Positions 39,401 through 51,439 of a DNA stretch of 57,738 nucleotides are shown here, one piece after another; positions within the stretch are counted from its first letter, which is position 1, and each line of letters begins with the position of its first letter. The DNA comes from Saccoglossus kowalevskii (lineage: Eukaryota; Hemichordata; Enteropneusta; Harrimaniidae): NCBI RefSeq assembly GCF_000003605.2, contig NW_003130854.1, positions 1,446,769 through 1,504,506 on the forward strand, written 5' to 3'. Below the pieces are notes generated by a model. It worked only from the letters and a program-made list of their open reading frames with translations, made no database searches and was not told the origin of the DNA. A program made the position numbers and the translations under genes.

Positions 39401-42400
39401 CTACTACTACATTGTATCTTATAACCACCCCCACCAATATTATAATACTTCAGGCAGTTTTTTTCCGAACCCACGCTGTCTATCCGACATACTCAACAAT
39501 CCTACCTCCAGGTGCGGCCTATGCCAATAACTCTCGATGTGTAGTTTTTGACTTTTGCTATGCAGGTTATGTGCCCCCCCCCCCCACAAACACACATCCT
39601 ACCCTCTTTCTTCATTCTCAACCACTGGGGATACGCCCTTCACAAAGCTCAGACCATTTAAAGTGCAATAAGAAATTCTTCGCTGAATCCATTTTCATAG
39701 TATGTGCGTTAAAATACAGCCTCCCTACAATGGGACAAGGTTACAGGGAAAAATGAAAGAAAAAAAACGTGCTTTTATCTGCGATCAAGGTTACACAATG
39801 TCGTCATCTGTCATTTTACGTTGACAGTGCCAATATATTTACGATTTCTCGGCTAAAAAATTGCACGATGATTGCAAAAATTGATATTACTACATTTTCC
39901 CCTGTGAGGTTTTTCCTACGGCGTACAGCGGCAATCGGACTTCCTTCTTTGGGTTTAGCGGGAGGGATCAGTTAAATATGGCCTTTTTGACCTTCGCGGC
40001 CGACTCCGCTGCAAGGAGATAACAGTTTGCTGCAAATGTGTAATCCGTGAAACCAACACTTAAATCTCGTTGTGGGATAAGGCGAGATCCGTTTTTATTG
40101 TACTCAAGTATTCCCTCGCCCCAGGCCACATCAATCCAGCTTCTGAAAAATCATCACAGGACGGCCTTCGCTGTCATTTCTCTTATCTCCTGTCAACGAT
40201 CAGTAATTTTACTGTCACTCGAATGTTTTTTTCTTCTTTCTTTTCTGTAAACGTCAGTGCCATTTGTGTGTATTGTGTGTCTCAGTGTGCGTGCATCCAT
40301 TTCCACGCACGCATCGCGGCGAATGCGGAGAATGTTAGGGGGCTTTTATCGTGTGGTATGGAGGGGTCTTTCGTTCTGGTTTTACGGGTTATGCAATGCT
40401 ATATTGATGTTCGCTTTTGGATTGAACTGTACACAGTCCCTCTATAGTCTATAGAGGGACTGTGAACTGTACTAGGGGGATGGTCTTCGTTAATTGTCGA
40501 GAGAATCGCTTCAATTCGACCAACTACCCCACTACATTGAAAAGTAAGCGTGTAGACCCAATAAAACTCAATTGTTATAATTGGCGAATAGCAGTACGGT
40601 TCGTCTTCATTTGTCAGTGAACAACCTCTCTCAAAATTGGATAATTAACGCAAATTCAATTCAGAGTATCTCTTAAAAATCTCGTTTACAGCACACGTTA
40701 TATTATTGACCCGAATTCCGTGAGGTTTTCGCCACTGTGTGTGTCGAGGGTTAATATACTCCCAAACTGTTCGGAGGTCAGCAGAGCGTATACGGCAGTG
40801 TCGTCGTAATCACGTGTTTCTCGCGCTCCCTCGTACTCACCTTTTTATGCTGAAGATTGTTTCAACAAACATAGCCGTTTTAGTGTGTTTACATTTTTTG
40901 TCATAAGTACTTGAGTGTTAGAGTATCAATGTGTGAAGAATAAACACACTCGCGTTCAACGGAGCACGTTCTGACTTTTATCTCTGTTATGCGGGGACGG
41001 GATCTAGCTAGAGTTTAATCGCCGAACGATATAATGCCAATCGTTCTCGGCGTTGTCATGGCAACCAATATCGTCTCGCAATCGGCGCTAGAATTCACAT
41101 GTTTGCAATATCCTTAATAACTTTGAAAATGGGCTGCCAAACTGTCTATTTATGTTCAGATAATGTATTGCGGCTCCTTCGTATTTACGTGTCCACGTAT
41201 TTAAGGGATGGGTCGTTGCGTGTTTGGCTCACCAAGCTAATAAGCCGAGTGATGTGCGATTCTATTTTCCCTCCCAATCAAATCGTTTACAGCTTCTATT
41301 TCTTTCGCCTTTAAACGCCTTTAGCCTCTTGAGCTGTGTGTGTTAGTGTTTAACAATCGTTAAAAACAAACTCCTTAGCTCCGTTCTATCTGCTCTTTTC
41401 CTAATGTCATTAACTCGACACCGAACGGCGCCCCACCTTTTCATTTCTTTTCTTGGCTCCTCAAGTATTCCCCATGTCGGGGGGAATGGCTGAATCCGAA
41501 CAAAAGGCGTGTTTGCCTTAAAGAGGCTTATTTTTGGCGGAGAAGGGCCACCTTTTTAGTTTGTGAATTGTCCGTGTATCGATCAGAGAAACACCAGATA
41601 AGACAACCTCAACGATGTGTTTGTACAAGTGCATTGTTCGTTCCGACACAAAGCGCAGACCGGCTGATAGGGAAAGTTTCTTTTTCTTGCATCGTTCATG
41701 CATGATGTTAGCATTGCTTCTTTCCAACACGTATACTCGATAGTCCACACTAGTATCTACCCGCCGCCTTTATTATTCACTGCGCGTATATTGCTGAGAA
41801 TCATTCTCAATTCGCGCCACTACCACAAACTGAAGATGAATAATGAGCCTTCGTTATGAGCGCAACTCGGGCCGGTGTCTCCAGTGCCGTCGATCGCTTT
41901 CTCTTAATCAATTCGCAGGGCGATCGTCGCACTGCCGAATTGAATAGAAAAACGACGGCCGCTTGGTTCTGAAACCCAGTCTACCATTGGAAGGCGGTTT
42001 TTTGTGTTCATTTCAGCGTGTACACACCAGAAAAAAAACTCAACCGGAAACACAGAACGCACGATACGGTGGCACAATATGCTTCGCTTTTAGGTCTTTG
42101 TAGTCAGTGTTTTCGCTGTTTTTCTTTGATATTATTGAAACACGTATTTCTGGTGTATATTCGAAACAATTGCCGGATCACTTCAACGTTATTCAATATC
42201 GATCAACCTCACGGCTATTGAGATCTCCTTCGTGCGCAGCACAGAATGACGGGCCTCTGAATAATTTTGCCTTCATTAAACACAAACTGCATACGTGTAC
42301 GTGTAAAAATGTCTAGATTGAATAAATTGCGTATATCGTTGTCAAAATATGATGATATATTCAAGAACTTTTTTAGCGGCAGCCATTCATCGGGTATACA

Positions 42401-45400
42401 GTTACATATGAAGCAAACCTCGCCGCGTTGTCGACCCGTCTCGCGCTTACATCCGATTGTAACCCGACTCGATCGATCAGTATATACGAACAACATCCAG
42501 TGTGCCTGTCAGGTGCGGGACTCTCAATTTTAGAACGAAAACCGGGTTGACATGCGACTTTACTGGTCGGCAACAACTCGAACGTAACTGAATCGGCTCG
42601 GAAATACCCCGAACCAACAATTCCCGGCTGCCCTGTTATGGAGCATTTCCCTCAAATCACGTAGAACAAAAACATCAGCGTACTGTGATCATTTATGCTC
42701 TTTGTTCATCAGTCACGACGTCGGATAATACAATATCGCGCCGTGAACGCATCATTTTTATTTATCAAGAACATTGCCAAATTTAAGACACGCTATGGGG
42801 GGAATTGTTCATGTGCAAATATTACTGTTTTTTGGAAAAAGAAGTACACTCTAGCAATGTTATTGTCAAATATGGCTAAACGCTTTCTTAAGCGTCGTGC
42901 AATCATAGAATAGAATCGTTGTCATAGCAATGAATAATTTGACGCGGAATTCACTTCGTTTTATTTACCGTCCAGTGTTTAGAAAGTTATTACCCGTATA
43001 TAGGAGTCTGTTCACAAAGAACATAGAAAGTCGCTATCGTACAATCGACGTTCTACTTGGTTCTAGTTCAGTACACCTTTTTCTACACGAGCTGTATGGA
43101 TAAAACATATCGCTGAATATATTCGCGCTATTCGAGATGCGGTTGGGGGAATCCCTTGATAAGTGTGATATAGTACGAAATAAAGCCCCCCCCCTCGCCG
43201 TCTTAGAAATCCGTCATGCGTACTCCCCTTTTCAAGTCAATCAGCGCTACAAAGTAGCTGGATGGCGGTGATGATAACATACTGGGTCTCTCGTCACCAT
43301 AATTGGAGAAGTGAAACACAAACCGCCATTTATGATCATTTGGAGATCACCCGGGGCGCTCACTGGAGTAATGAAAGAACAGTGTGTATAGCTAATTAAA
43401 AAAACCACGCTGAAACTTTGAGCATATCTACACGTAGCATACTAATCACGTGTTCAATATGTGAAAATATAGGTGTGTTATAAAGTACTCATTTCTTTAA
43501 TGGTGGCCGGTGTTTGAAAGAACCAAATGCGGTTTACAATCCATGCTCCCGGGCCATCCATAGAACTTACTCTGAATTTTTTACCGGGAATGTTGTCACA
43601 ATAACCGCCAATCTCCTCAACAATTGCTGTGAGACGATATTCGTTATTTTCATCATTTAGTCACACACCACCGGGTAACCGACGTCGTATCGAGGCATTA
43701 CAGTCCTGTGACTCATGTTAGGAGTCGTTTCAGGGACAGGAATAAAGGTAGTGGAATTAACCAGTGTTTCATGTCACCGACTCGCAGTGCATCTCCTTTG
43801 TAACAATCAATCTTTACGCTCCGTGCTTGTACCATTTATTATTTGCCATGAACTCTTCAAAATTGACTCAAAATTAAATAAATAATAAAAAAAAGAGAGG
43901 GAAAAAAACATTCCCGTCAATTTCAAATAGTTCAGTTAATAGCCAGATGAAATTTACTATAGAGAATTTTCATTGCAATAGAACATCGACCCGCCGTGCT
44001 CGGAAGGTCGCTCCATAAGATTGATGACAGAGTGAAGCGTTGCAAAAATTGAGCGTTCGGTTTCTGGGAGATTATCGTAGAGAAAATTTATTAAGCTTGC
44101 CGTTAACTCCTCATAAAAGGTCGCAAGCGACAAAGCCCCAATAGGGTAGTATTTTTTGGCGAGAGTGAAGCAGTGCCTCATTCGTATTCCAAGCCACACG
44201 CGCCTGCATCATTGTTCCCTCGTTCGCGATACATGTCAAGGAAGCATAAACACGTTTTAAAACTAAAATGTCTCGCAAATACTACCACCCAAGTTTTTCG
44301 GGTTCACATTTTCGATAAAGTCACTGGTAAAATAGATTCTATATTTTTTTAACACACACTGGACTGAAATTCTCTAGATAAACAGTTTTTTTTATATGAA
44401 CTCCTTGGCGGGAAAGTGGTTATCAGATATCGTCCGGGGAATGTACACGTTTCGATACACGTACACGATACAATTAATTTATATTGCGTAGTGTACGAGT
44501 GGTATTTCTTTTTTTCGGTGTAATGCAACGTCTTCATCTCCATCTACAAAACGAGCTTATTTCACACAAATTAAGATTCCGCCCGACACACGTCGGCTTT
44601 ATTCTTTTCCCATTTCGGTCTCATGTACAGACGCGAAATTAGTTCGAGGCTGCTTTCAAATCAGTGGTCAGAATAACAGTTCAGATTTACCACCGGGGCT
44701 TAGGGCGGCACGGACTATGCATACACATTTTGTTTTTATGGATGTGTATATTTGAAACTACGACGGTTTTAGGTCTGTATCTTTGACGCCATTGCCATGC
44801 AGACGATACTAGTAGAAACGAACACAGCTTTACCCGGTTGAACTCTCATGGCGAATTAAACACGTTTGGTCGTGGATGGCGGCGTAGTACACGACACCTA
44901 ATTGGTGGATTTATATTGGTATTGATGACGACAACAATGTCAGCGTGTTGCTTCAACTTTGCAGCCATTGTTTTTTAAATGTATCTTTTTATTTGTTCGG
45001 TCGGCATGTTTCTAGTTTTTTTTTTTTCACGACCGGTTTCAATTGACAAAGTGCTTACAAAAGCTGCTTTCTGTTGATCGTCTGATTCGAAAGTATTTCT
45101 CTTCACAAAAGAATTTATTTATATTGGCAAAAAGCTCCGTTTTTTTTTTCATTGTAACGTGACATCTGCTGTGTTTCTCTCTGCTGTGGTCAGTACACAC
45201 ACACGGTTACCTCGCAGTGTAACTCTCGCGATATTTTGCATGACCGTGATTTCACGCCCGCGACATATACTAGTATTTCTGAAATCAGTGCTACATTATA
45301 TGTATATTTATATACCACACTTTGTATATTCAGCGAAACTTGTCGACAAATGCAGACAGGTGATTTAACCTTTGTCCTCAATATAATACGAAGTATACTT

Positions 45401-47603
45401 GTGGTGCTATTGTCACCTGTGTTCGTCTGCTGTCAGTCTCAGCTCCGGGGTCGTCACCCATTGATTGATCGGTCTCTGGCGATGTTAGTTCTTAAAGCTG
45501 TGAGTTGTTTTCACACTTGCGCCGACTCCCCGAAGACCTCAGAGTCTACGTTTCTATGTGAAAACCGTCCACACTCAGCTTTGAGCAGTTGGATGTTAAA
45601 AATCGATGCCGAGTAGCCATGCTAACCTTCCGATGGCTGTATCGATCTAATTTGTTACATCATTGAACTTTAAACGTAACACCTCCTTATAACAGGCTCT
45701 AATATCGAACAGCGCCATCAACGACAGTTGCTCGATTTTTTTTAGACTTTATGGATACTGTTCATAGTATTGGAGCAACATAATTGCACGAGGAGATTTT
45801 CTCGCTGCGTTGAGCGATTTTTTGCGACCAAATTGTTTCGAATGTAACCATCGGTTAGCCCTGCCTTATGCTTGCTGTTATTTTCTGGAGTGGAACAGAT
45901 TTTGCCGGATGAGTGGAAACCCCCGATTTGTGTCCTTAGTCAGACTATTGGATGCGTCGTTTTCCATATGGCCATTCTCACAGAACGCCCAATGGTATAC
46001 TTGTATTCGCTTTTTATGTTGCATGTTTTCACGTTCACCTTCGCACGGAATCCAATCATCGAAAGGATACGTGTTGATTTGCAAGCACAAATGTATGCTA
46101 ATATAATCGAAAACAGAATATCACTGACACTGCAGCTCGTTTATTTATTATATTCGTCGTTTTGTATATCGTCATGAATGAAGTCATTGTTAAATTAATC
46201 TTTGTCTTCAACTGTGTGATTTTACAATCGTCCAAAAGAACTCCGTAATAGCGGTTACTTGCGGCCTGACATGATATACGTAACACAAATCCCCTTGGCG
46301 TCTTGTCCAACCACCTAACACACCAAATTAACAAGATACGTACGAAGACAAGATATATTTTCATACTTGTCACGTTGTATTCATTGCGTCGCCTAAATGT
46401 TACGGCGACACTGGTGGTAACGAGGCAACATGGAAACTAACACATTAAAGTACAAATCACATTTTAATTATTTTTAACTAGCATTTTTTGGCATGAACGC
46501 ACGCACATCTACCACCGTCATTGTCATTATTTTGTCAAGGAGTGGGGCAAATACCTCTCCATATCTTTCAATATTTAAGCTAATCCTGTCGGGTAAATGT
46601 AAAAATATCTCTTAACTTTTCCCCAGGTAACGCCCATCAACGAGTATGTCATACATATATATATATTTAATGTGCGATCGTGCAATATCCATCTTTGTCC
46701 GAAAGCTGGATAAAAAGTAAATACAAATTTGTGTTTCGATGTTCTCGCGCTCTATCTCCATTCCCCAAATCCTCGTATGAAAGACGGGATGGGATAAACC
46801 CGGAACATGACAATGAAATGGGCAATGGAACGAACACAAGTCGGATTCCCGGTCTGTTTTATTTATTAGGGATTTCACGTCCGGTAAAGGCGGATTAGAC
46901 GAAAGAAGGAAATCCTAACTCCGAAGCATGTAGCCTGTTTATCTTTCCAAAGACTTTCTCGCTCGACTGCCACTGAATAGCGGATTTAACAATGTTTTTT
47001 TTAATGTCAAACGTCGCTCGTCTAATTTCAAGAATATTTAAGTCTCTTGTTACAATCAGTGAGATCAGTCCGGTATTAAGGCTGTTGAATTTGAATCATG
47101 TAGTGCGAAAAACTGACCTTCTTTTTAAATGTCTGTAGGAGTTGTTGTGTGTGTTCTTCGTGTTAATAGTACATAACGAGGTTCAGGCAAAATAAATGAC
47201 AATGTTTTATTTTGTTTTTGTTGTAGAATACGGAGCACCAGGCGATAGTTACGGCACCCAGGGATATTACGATCTATTCCCCGGACAACAACCAACCCCC
47301 GAAGGACAACAAGGTGATATCAATTTCATGCCAGGATCCCAGGCCGGTCACACACCACTTCCGAATATGGAACAAGCGATGCAACACCAGCAACCCAACA
47401 TTGGAGGCATGCCACCCGATGTCTACCTCCGCCCAAAGGACATTCGTTCACCTAGCCCCGGACCCGATCACATGGGAATGCACGGCGTTGACGGTTACAA
47501 CGGAGATCGATTCTTGCCGCCACGGTCGCTATCCGGAACACCGGGGGGATTCGGTTCGCTGTCACATCCGCCACCGGACATGAACGAAGCAGCTGTGTGG
47601 TGA
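23801..47603 (+). CDS. Lhx1/5: LIM/homeobox protein Lhx1/Lhx5 class (Lim1), five-exon gene
   Basis: The CDS joins 23801-23973, 24386-24591, 28483-29039, 38076-38259 and 47227-47603 (1497 nt, 498 aa plus stop). In order: LIM1 (residues 5-55, zinc ligands C5, C8, H26, C29, C32, C35, C52, D55), LIM2 (64-118, ligands C64, C67, H86, C89, C92, C95, C115, D118), a low-complexity linker (about 127-266), the homeodomain (267-326, with W48, F49, N51 and R53 of the standard numbering) and a Pro/Gly-rich tail ending MNEAAVW, as in vertebrate Lhx1. The family comprises nuclear DNA-binding regulators whose LIM domains bind LDB/CLIM cofactors. They act in head organiser, nephric and neuronal development. 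The start ATG at 23801 sits in CACCATGG, a strong Kozak context. The homeodomain looks essentially identical to vertebrate Lhx1. The protein is longer than the roughly 400-residue vertebrate form, mainly because of the linker. Invertebrates generally have one gene ancestral to vertebrate Lhx1 and Lhx5. Confidence 0.95.
23974..24385 (+). other. Intron 1 (412 bp)
   Basis: A short GT-AG intron that separates the two LIM-domain exons, with donor GTAATG and acceptor CATTCTCTAG after a pyrimidine-rich stretch. It is AT-rich, with a purine-rich AAAGGAAAACAGAGAGG region around 24275-24310. No further coding or repeat feature is recognised. Confidence 0.9.
24386..24591 (+). CDS. Lhx1/5: Lhx1/5 exon 2: second LIM domain
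   Basis: Encodes the end of R58 through S126 and the first base of residue 127. It contains CAGC, VFHLKC, CMVC and YICKDD, the full zinc-ligand set of LIM2, plus the family signature [10 protein letters not shown]. The donor is CCG|GTGAGT at 24592 (phase 1). After the LIM domain only YLGSKSPS remains before the junction, so the linker lies almost entirely in the next exon. Confidence 0.95.
24592..28482 (+). other. Intron 2 (3.9 kb)
   Basis: Donor GTGAGT; acceptor is an eleven-T tract followed by AG at 28481-28482. The only simple repeat seen is an (AT)n run at 25519-25538. A reverse-strand B-box-like decamer at 25001-25010 has no matching A box. No coding exon was recognised inside. Direct joining of exons 2 and 3 keeps the frame and gives a sensible protein, so no missing exon needs to be invoked. 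Confidence 0.85.
28483..29039 (+). CDS. Lhx1/5: Lhx1/5 exon 3: linker and homeodomain helices 1-2
   Basis: Encodes the rest of residue 127 through Q312. The first part is a Ser/Thr/Pro-rich stretch with [10 protein letters not shown]-like and PTTQPPPDD segments. It is followed by an acidic [10 protein letters not shown]-like patch and an Asn-rich tract coded by AAT/AAC triplets (about 28805-28890). After that come [15 protein letters not shown] and the first 46 homeodomain residues, ending in MRVIQ. The donor is CAG|GTAAGT at 29040 (phase 0). The frame cannot extend upstream beyond the acceptor as real coding, because that sequence is intron-like. The triplet-rich Asn tract is a likely site of length polymorphism. 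The long linker is the main reason this protein is longer than vertebrate Lhx1. Confidence 0.94.
30435..30463. repeat. (TTA)n microsatellite
   Basis: About nine uninterrupted TTA triplets in intron 3. Simple sequence with no coding meaning. Confidence 0.95.
33505..33537. repeat. (AAAAT)n microsatellite
   Basis: About six uninterrupted AAAAT pentamers in intron 3. Confidence 0.95.
38076..38259 (+). CDS. Lhx1/5: Lhx1/5 exon 4: homeodomain recognition helix and start of the tail
   Basis: Encodes residues 313-373 and the first base of 374. It opens with [20 protein letters not shown], which includes the DNA-contacting N51 and R53 of helix 3. It continues with the [15 protein letters not shown] motif that is nearly the same as GARRHAFFRSPRRMR of vertebrate Lhx1/5, and this places the gene in that class rather than Lhx3/4 or Lhx2/9. 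The donor is CCG|GTAAGA at 38260 (phase 1). Confidence 0.95.
38260..47226 (+). other. Intron 4 (9.0 kb)
   Basis: Donor GTAAGA; acceptor TTTTGTTTTTGTTGTAG at 47226. It contains the second perfect hairpin with 9-bp flanking repeats (40424-40472), C runs near 39576 and 43187, and an AT dinucleotide patch near 46655. Small open frames here (for example 45236-45616) carry no recognisable domain and are judged to be chance. Confidence 0.88.
40424..40472. mobile_element. 31-bp perfect hairpin flanked by 9-bp direct repeats (copy 2)
   Basis: ACAGTCCCTCTATAG, one T, then CTATAGAGGGACTGT occupy 40433-40463 as a perfect 15-bp-stem hairpin. It lies between identical GAACTGTAC repeats at 40424-40432 and 40464-40472. 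The outer 11 bp of each arm are the same as in copy 1 at 18996-19019, but the centre is longer by seven bases. On the reverse strand the flanking repeat reads GTACAGTTC, which shares GTACAG with the copy 1 flank GTACAGACC. That points either to a preferred target or to flanking bases that belong to the repeat itself. Confidence 0.72.
47227..47603 (+). CDS. Lhx1/5: Lhx1/5 exon 5: C-terminal tail and stop
   Basis: Encodes residues 374-498 and ends with TGA at 47601-47603. The tail is rich in Pro, Gly, Gln and Met ([20 protein letters not shown], then Gln-rich PTPEGQQG, then SPSPGPDHM). It closes with [16 protein letters not shown], which aligns with the conserved SHPPEMNEAAVW end of vertebrate Lhx1. 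The YYDLFPG segment corresponds to the YDFFP-like segment of vertebrate tails. Such tails carry transactivation activity in the family. The last exon holds both the stop and the presumed 3' UTR. Confidence 0.95.
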
Positions 47604-49650
47604 CAGACAACCGCATAACAGACAATCCTGTAGTGTCACATCGAGATTAGAGAAGATACTCCTTAATCAAAATAAAATAAAATAAAACCGAATACCCTTT
47701 CAGACGAACGGTGTCTGCATGCATCACACATCTGGAACCTGTTGCTATGGCGACTCCCCCGGAAAGCCCAGAGGAACCCAGATCCGAAGTAACTTACTTC
47801 TCCAAGGAGATAATTCCTGTTAAGATGGATACCATTGCTAATATACTAAAAAGATTTGAACTTCTTTGAAGTGGAAAACAACTCACAACATATGAAGCTT
47901 TTTCTTGGGACAAAAGACAAGAAAAGAATGTGAATTCAATGCACTGTTGAAATATATACGTCATAGTTGATACATTGTCAGAACCCTTTGTTTTATTATA
48001 TACATTTCAATTGAAAGCAGAATGGCTATGAACACTGTTAGTAGAAACGTGTTAGAAAGCGAATTATGCAGGTATCATCCTCGGCTGTAAACCGACAGGA
48101 GTCGGTCGGCAAACCAAGTAGCAGACACTTTAAGCACCAAACTCCCTTGCATCCACTCCAGAAGCAGGAGAAAAAAACGGCTCGTACATTTCACCCAAAT
48201 TGACTTAATTCATCTTTAATTTTGTTGGACTGCAATCGGCTGCCCACTTTATTTTGAGCTATCTCGTAAATCGGATTAGTAATTCGCCTCTCGATGAAAT
48301 GGAATTAGCTCAGACAGAGCAAATGAGTAAAATAGGTTCTTCACAAGTCCAAATCTGGATGGATCGGATTGGAGGAGATAAGAACAAAATCTGTCGCTTG
48401 CTACTGCCGCTCCAGTATTTTAATAAGCATGAAAGACGAATATCCCTCAAAAGGAAGAAAATAGAACTCTGTTCTAATCTTGTATATCCCACAATTCATT
48501 GCAACAAAGAAATATATTACCGCCATTATTATATTATATATATATTTAAAATCATATCATTTTTAATTAAAGTTGCACATTTAAAAAAAAATACAATCAT
48601 AATTGTACAAAAAGAGCGGGATGTTTAAAGCTTTGCGGCATTATTTTGGAGTTAATGTTTTTATGTATTTCGTACTTCCACCAGCATCATTATTAATTTT
48701 TTAGCGTCACCATGGTTACACTATTGTCGATTTCAATGAAGTGTTGTCGATTTCCTATGACGATTTCTCGGAAAGTCGGGACAGTGACCCTTACTCCAGA
48801 TTGCAACCGCCGATGCTGTTAGTATGTCGACTGCTAGTAGGTCCGTTGTTCTTGCACTTTTGCGTGTAATGTCTATTTCCAGTTGTTATGACAACGACAA
48901 ACATAGATGTGTCTGAACTGTAATTTTTTCATTTCTTTTTATTTCATTTGTTTTTATCTCAGCGAACATGCCCGAGTTACGGAAACAGGGTAACTGATGT
49001 GATGTTTTTTATCATCTTTGAAATATATCGAGATATGAATTATACTGAAAAACAGACATGCAAACGGCACGCATCTCATATCCCCTATTTTTTTGGCGGG
49101 ATAGTTTGTGTTCACACCATTTGTCAATGTGGCTTACCCACCCTTCCCGTACTTCTTTTTTGTCATGCAAAAAAAAAATCACCAGAACGCACTAGCTGGT
49201 GCTTTAGGTGGTACTGTTGGTTTCTATATCTGACAATTTGCAAACCAGCAACTCTCTTTGGCTTATACATGTGAATTTTTAACATGGTTTCCCAGCAACC
49301 GGACAGCCTGTTAAACATTGGATTTCAATGTGAATGTTGTTTCTCAGTCACAGGGGTACTTATTTAAAAAAAAATCACTGAAAGTTTTCGTTTCACCAAA
49401 TTAAAGTACAAAAATATATACGAGTAAACCGACAGCCATGTTGTATACACTTCGAATAATACGATGATTCATTTCAATTTGTAGCAGAGGATTATATTAA
49501 TTTATAGTACGCCGATTTTGTATATTTCTTAAAACCGATGTTCCTTTCCAATTTTGTTTTGCGTGAAATGAACAATACCACGAGAGAGGTAATCCCCTTG
49601 TATATTTCCTTCCGTTCTTTGTTCAATCAAATAAAAATTATTTATGGATC
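47604..49650 (+). other. Presumed 3' UTR of Lhx1/5
   Basis: AT-rich sequence between the stop codon and the best poly(A) signal. A first weak candidate, AATAAAATAAAATAAAA, lies at about 47670-47686, only about 70 bp past the stop, and could give a short isoform. An open frame at 48254-48628 starts with TTG, has AT-rich composition and matches no known family, so I do not call it a gene. A CCGAC...GTCGG mini-hairpin sits near 48090. Confidence 0.5.
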
Positions 49651-49695
49651 ATGATACAAAGTGTATGTAGTGTGTTCTTAGGTGTATTTGTTCCG
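49630..49695 (+). terminator. Candidate Lhx1/5 polyadenylation site
   Basis: A canonical AATAAA at 49630-49635 is followed 25-55 bases later by a GT-rich stretch (GTGTATGTAGTGTGTTC and GTGTATTTGTT). This is the textbook arrangement of a vertebrate or invertebrate cleavage site with its downstream element. It would imply a 3' UTR of about 2.05 kb. The call is inferred from sequence only; the earlier AATAAA cluster near 47671 is the alternative. Confidence 0.5.
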
Positions 49696-51439
49696 TTCGG
49701 CACGTCAGTTCATCCCACCCATTGACGTGCATTGCATGCCCACTATCAGTTCACCATCTGGACGCGAAGAATGGAAGACGGGCAGATAATTACCGTGGAA
49801 TCAGTAGGGATTATCTCGCTACATCTCATTTATTATCACAAATTAATGTCCCTTTCACGAAGCATGAGTCCGGATACAGTCGTGAGGTTTCGGTAAACAT
49901 TACTAAGTATAATATCCTATATGTATTCACTCGCAGTTTTATTCGAGTTACAGGCATTGCGTTGAAACGATGTCATTAAACACTGTTTTATAATCCCCCA
50001 CTACTTATTAATTTCCTCTGCACAACAATTAAATAAAATCCCAGAATGAGAACGTCCAGCATAAGTATATCCGTATATATAGTGAGATGTAACTAAACAT
50101 TGCCACGTGTTGTTTTTGCACTCCACGACTGCTGAGCGGACGCACTAAGTTCAAGTGCTCTTCTAGTACAAACCGGAACCCGACACCACGTACACTCAAG
50201 TCCACTTGCGCTAATATCCCAAACAGTATCACGACCATCCAGTGTTTCGTACAAACACAACACAACAATTAACCTTTTCCCCGGCTGATCCCACATGCGA
50301 ATTCTGGTAATGCTTGACAGTGTTTCCAACACCAAGGTCCGCATCGCAGTCAAGGCAGATTACAGCTACAAAGTGGGATGTATGCATTACATTACAAGTC
50401 ACATTTACCGTGTTCTCACTAGATACATTTACGTCGGCGTAAGTTGCGCCCGTAATTAAAGAGAGAAGGATCTCATGGTCACAGACGTCCAATAATTCCT
50501 ACAATAGACTTAAATATGGCGACCATTGGATAATGTGATAATGAAATGACCCATAACTATGCAATGTTTCATTTGACTATCTATTTCTGTTCTTTACGTA
50601 CTGTTTCAATGGAGCAATAATAGTTGACAATTCTGGACCATGTAAAATGTCATGTACATACATATAGGCATGTTGGAACATGAAGCTAATCTCTTGTTGG
50701 AACCAATCGGCATATTTCGAACTTAACGACGTACTACAGTTCAATATAACAACTGAACTGCCTTAAAAATGGCACACATTGCTAGCCTGCCTTCTTTGAA
50801 ATACGATGAACCTAAAAACTCATTTTAGGACGTCAACTTGAATGCACTTCCAATATCCTTTGCGAATGGTCGCCAGGTTTAAGCCCCTATACGCCGGCGT
50901 AACGCGTTAACATTAATAACAGTTGTTTTTCTGTTATGCCGACGTAACTCACGACACAGAAAAAAAAACCATACGCGAACACAGTATTTGAATACACATC
51001 GATGTTTTGATTATTTTAGTCGAAACTCCTATCAGACCTTATCTCAGTCAATGACTCGATGCGGATCCCGTTTTAAAATTCGCTGTAGTAGTCTTAGTTA
51101 CTAGTACACTCGGAAAACATAAGAGAATATATAACATTATATCCTAAGTTATCGATACTTTAATTTAAACGAAACCCAGTCTGTATTCACTCACGTAGCG
51201 CTTCTCGCCCAAATACAATAGTATCGTTGGTGCCAAAAATTCGTTCTGTTTTCACGACAGGAAAGAATCTGCACGTAGGCAGTGAAATGCATCACGGGAG
51301 TATAATAGTTAGAAAGCATAGATTTAGAGAAAGGGCGGGGTTTTAATTTAACAGATGTCTATTTCAGACTTATCATACATTTCCACCGAAATGCAATTGG
51401 ATAAAAAGTGAATAAAACAGTTGGTCTCAGTCTTTAAAA

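Noticed and set aside
45236-46177. Several 100-126-codon open frames inside intron 4
   Set aside because: They overlap one another in different frames and on both strands, lack recognisable domains and lie within a well-defined intron. No reverse transcriptase or transposase motif is visible.
48254-48628. 124-codon open frame after the Lhx1/5 stop
   Set aside because: It starts with TTG (first ATG at about 48296), is Ile/Lys-rich as expected of AT-rich DNA, has no recognisable domain and lies inside the presumed 3' UTR.
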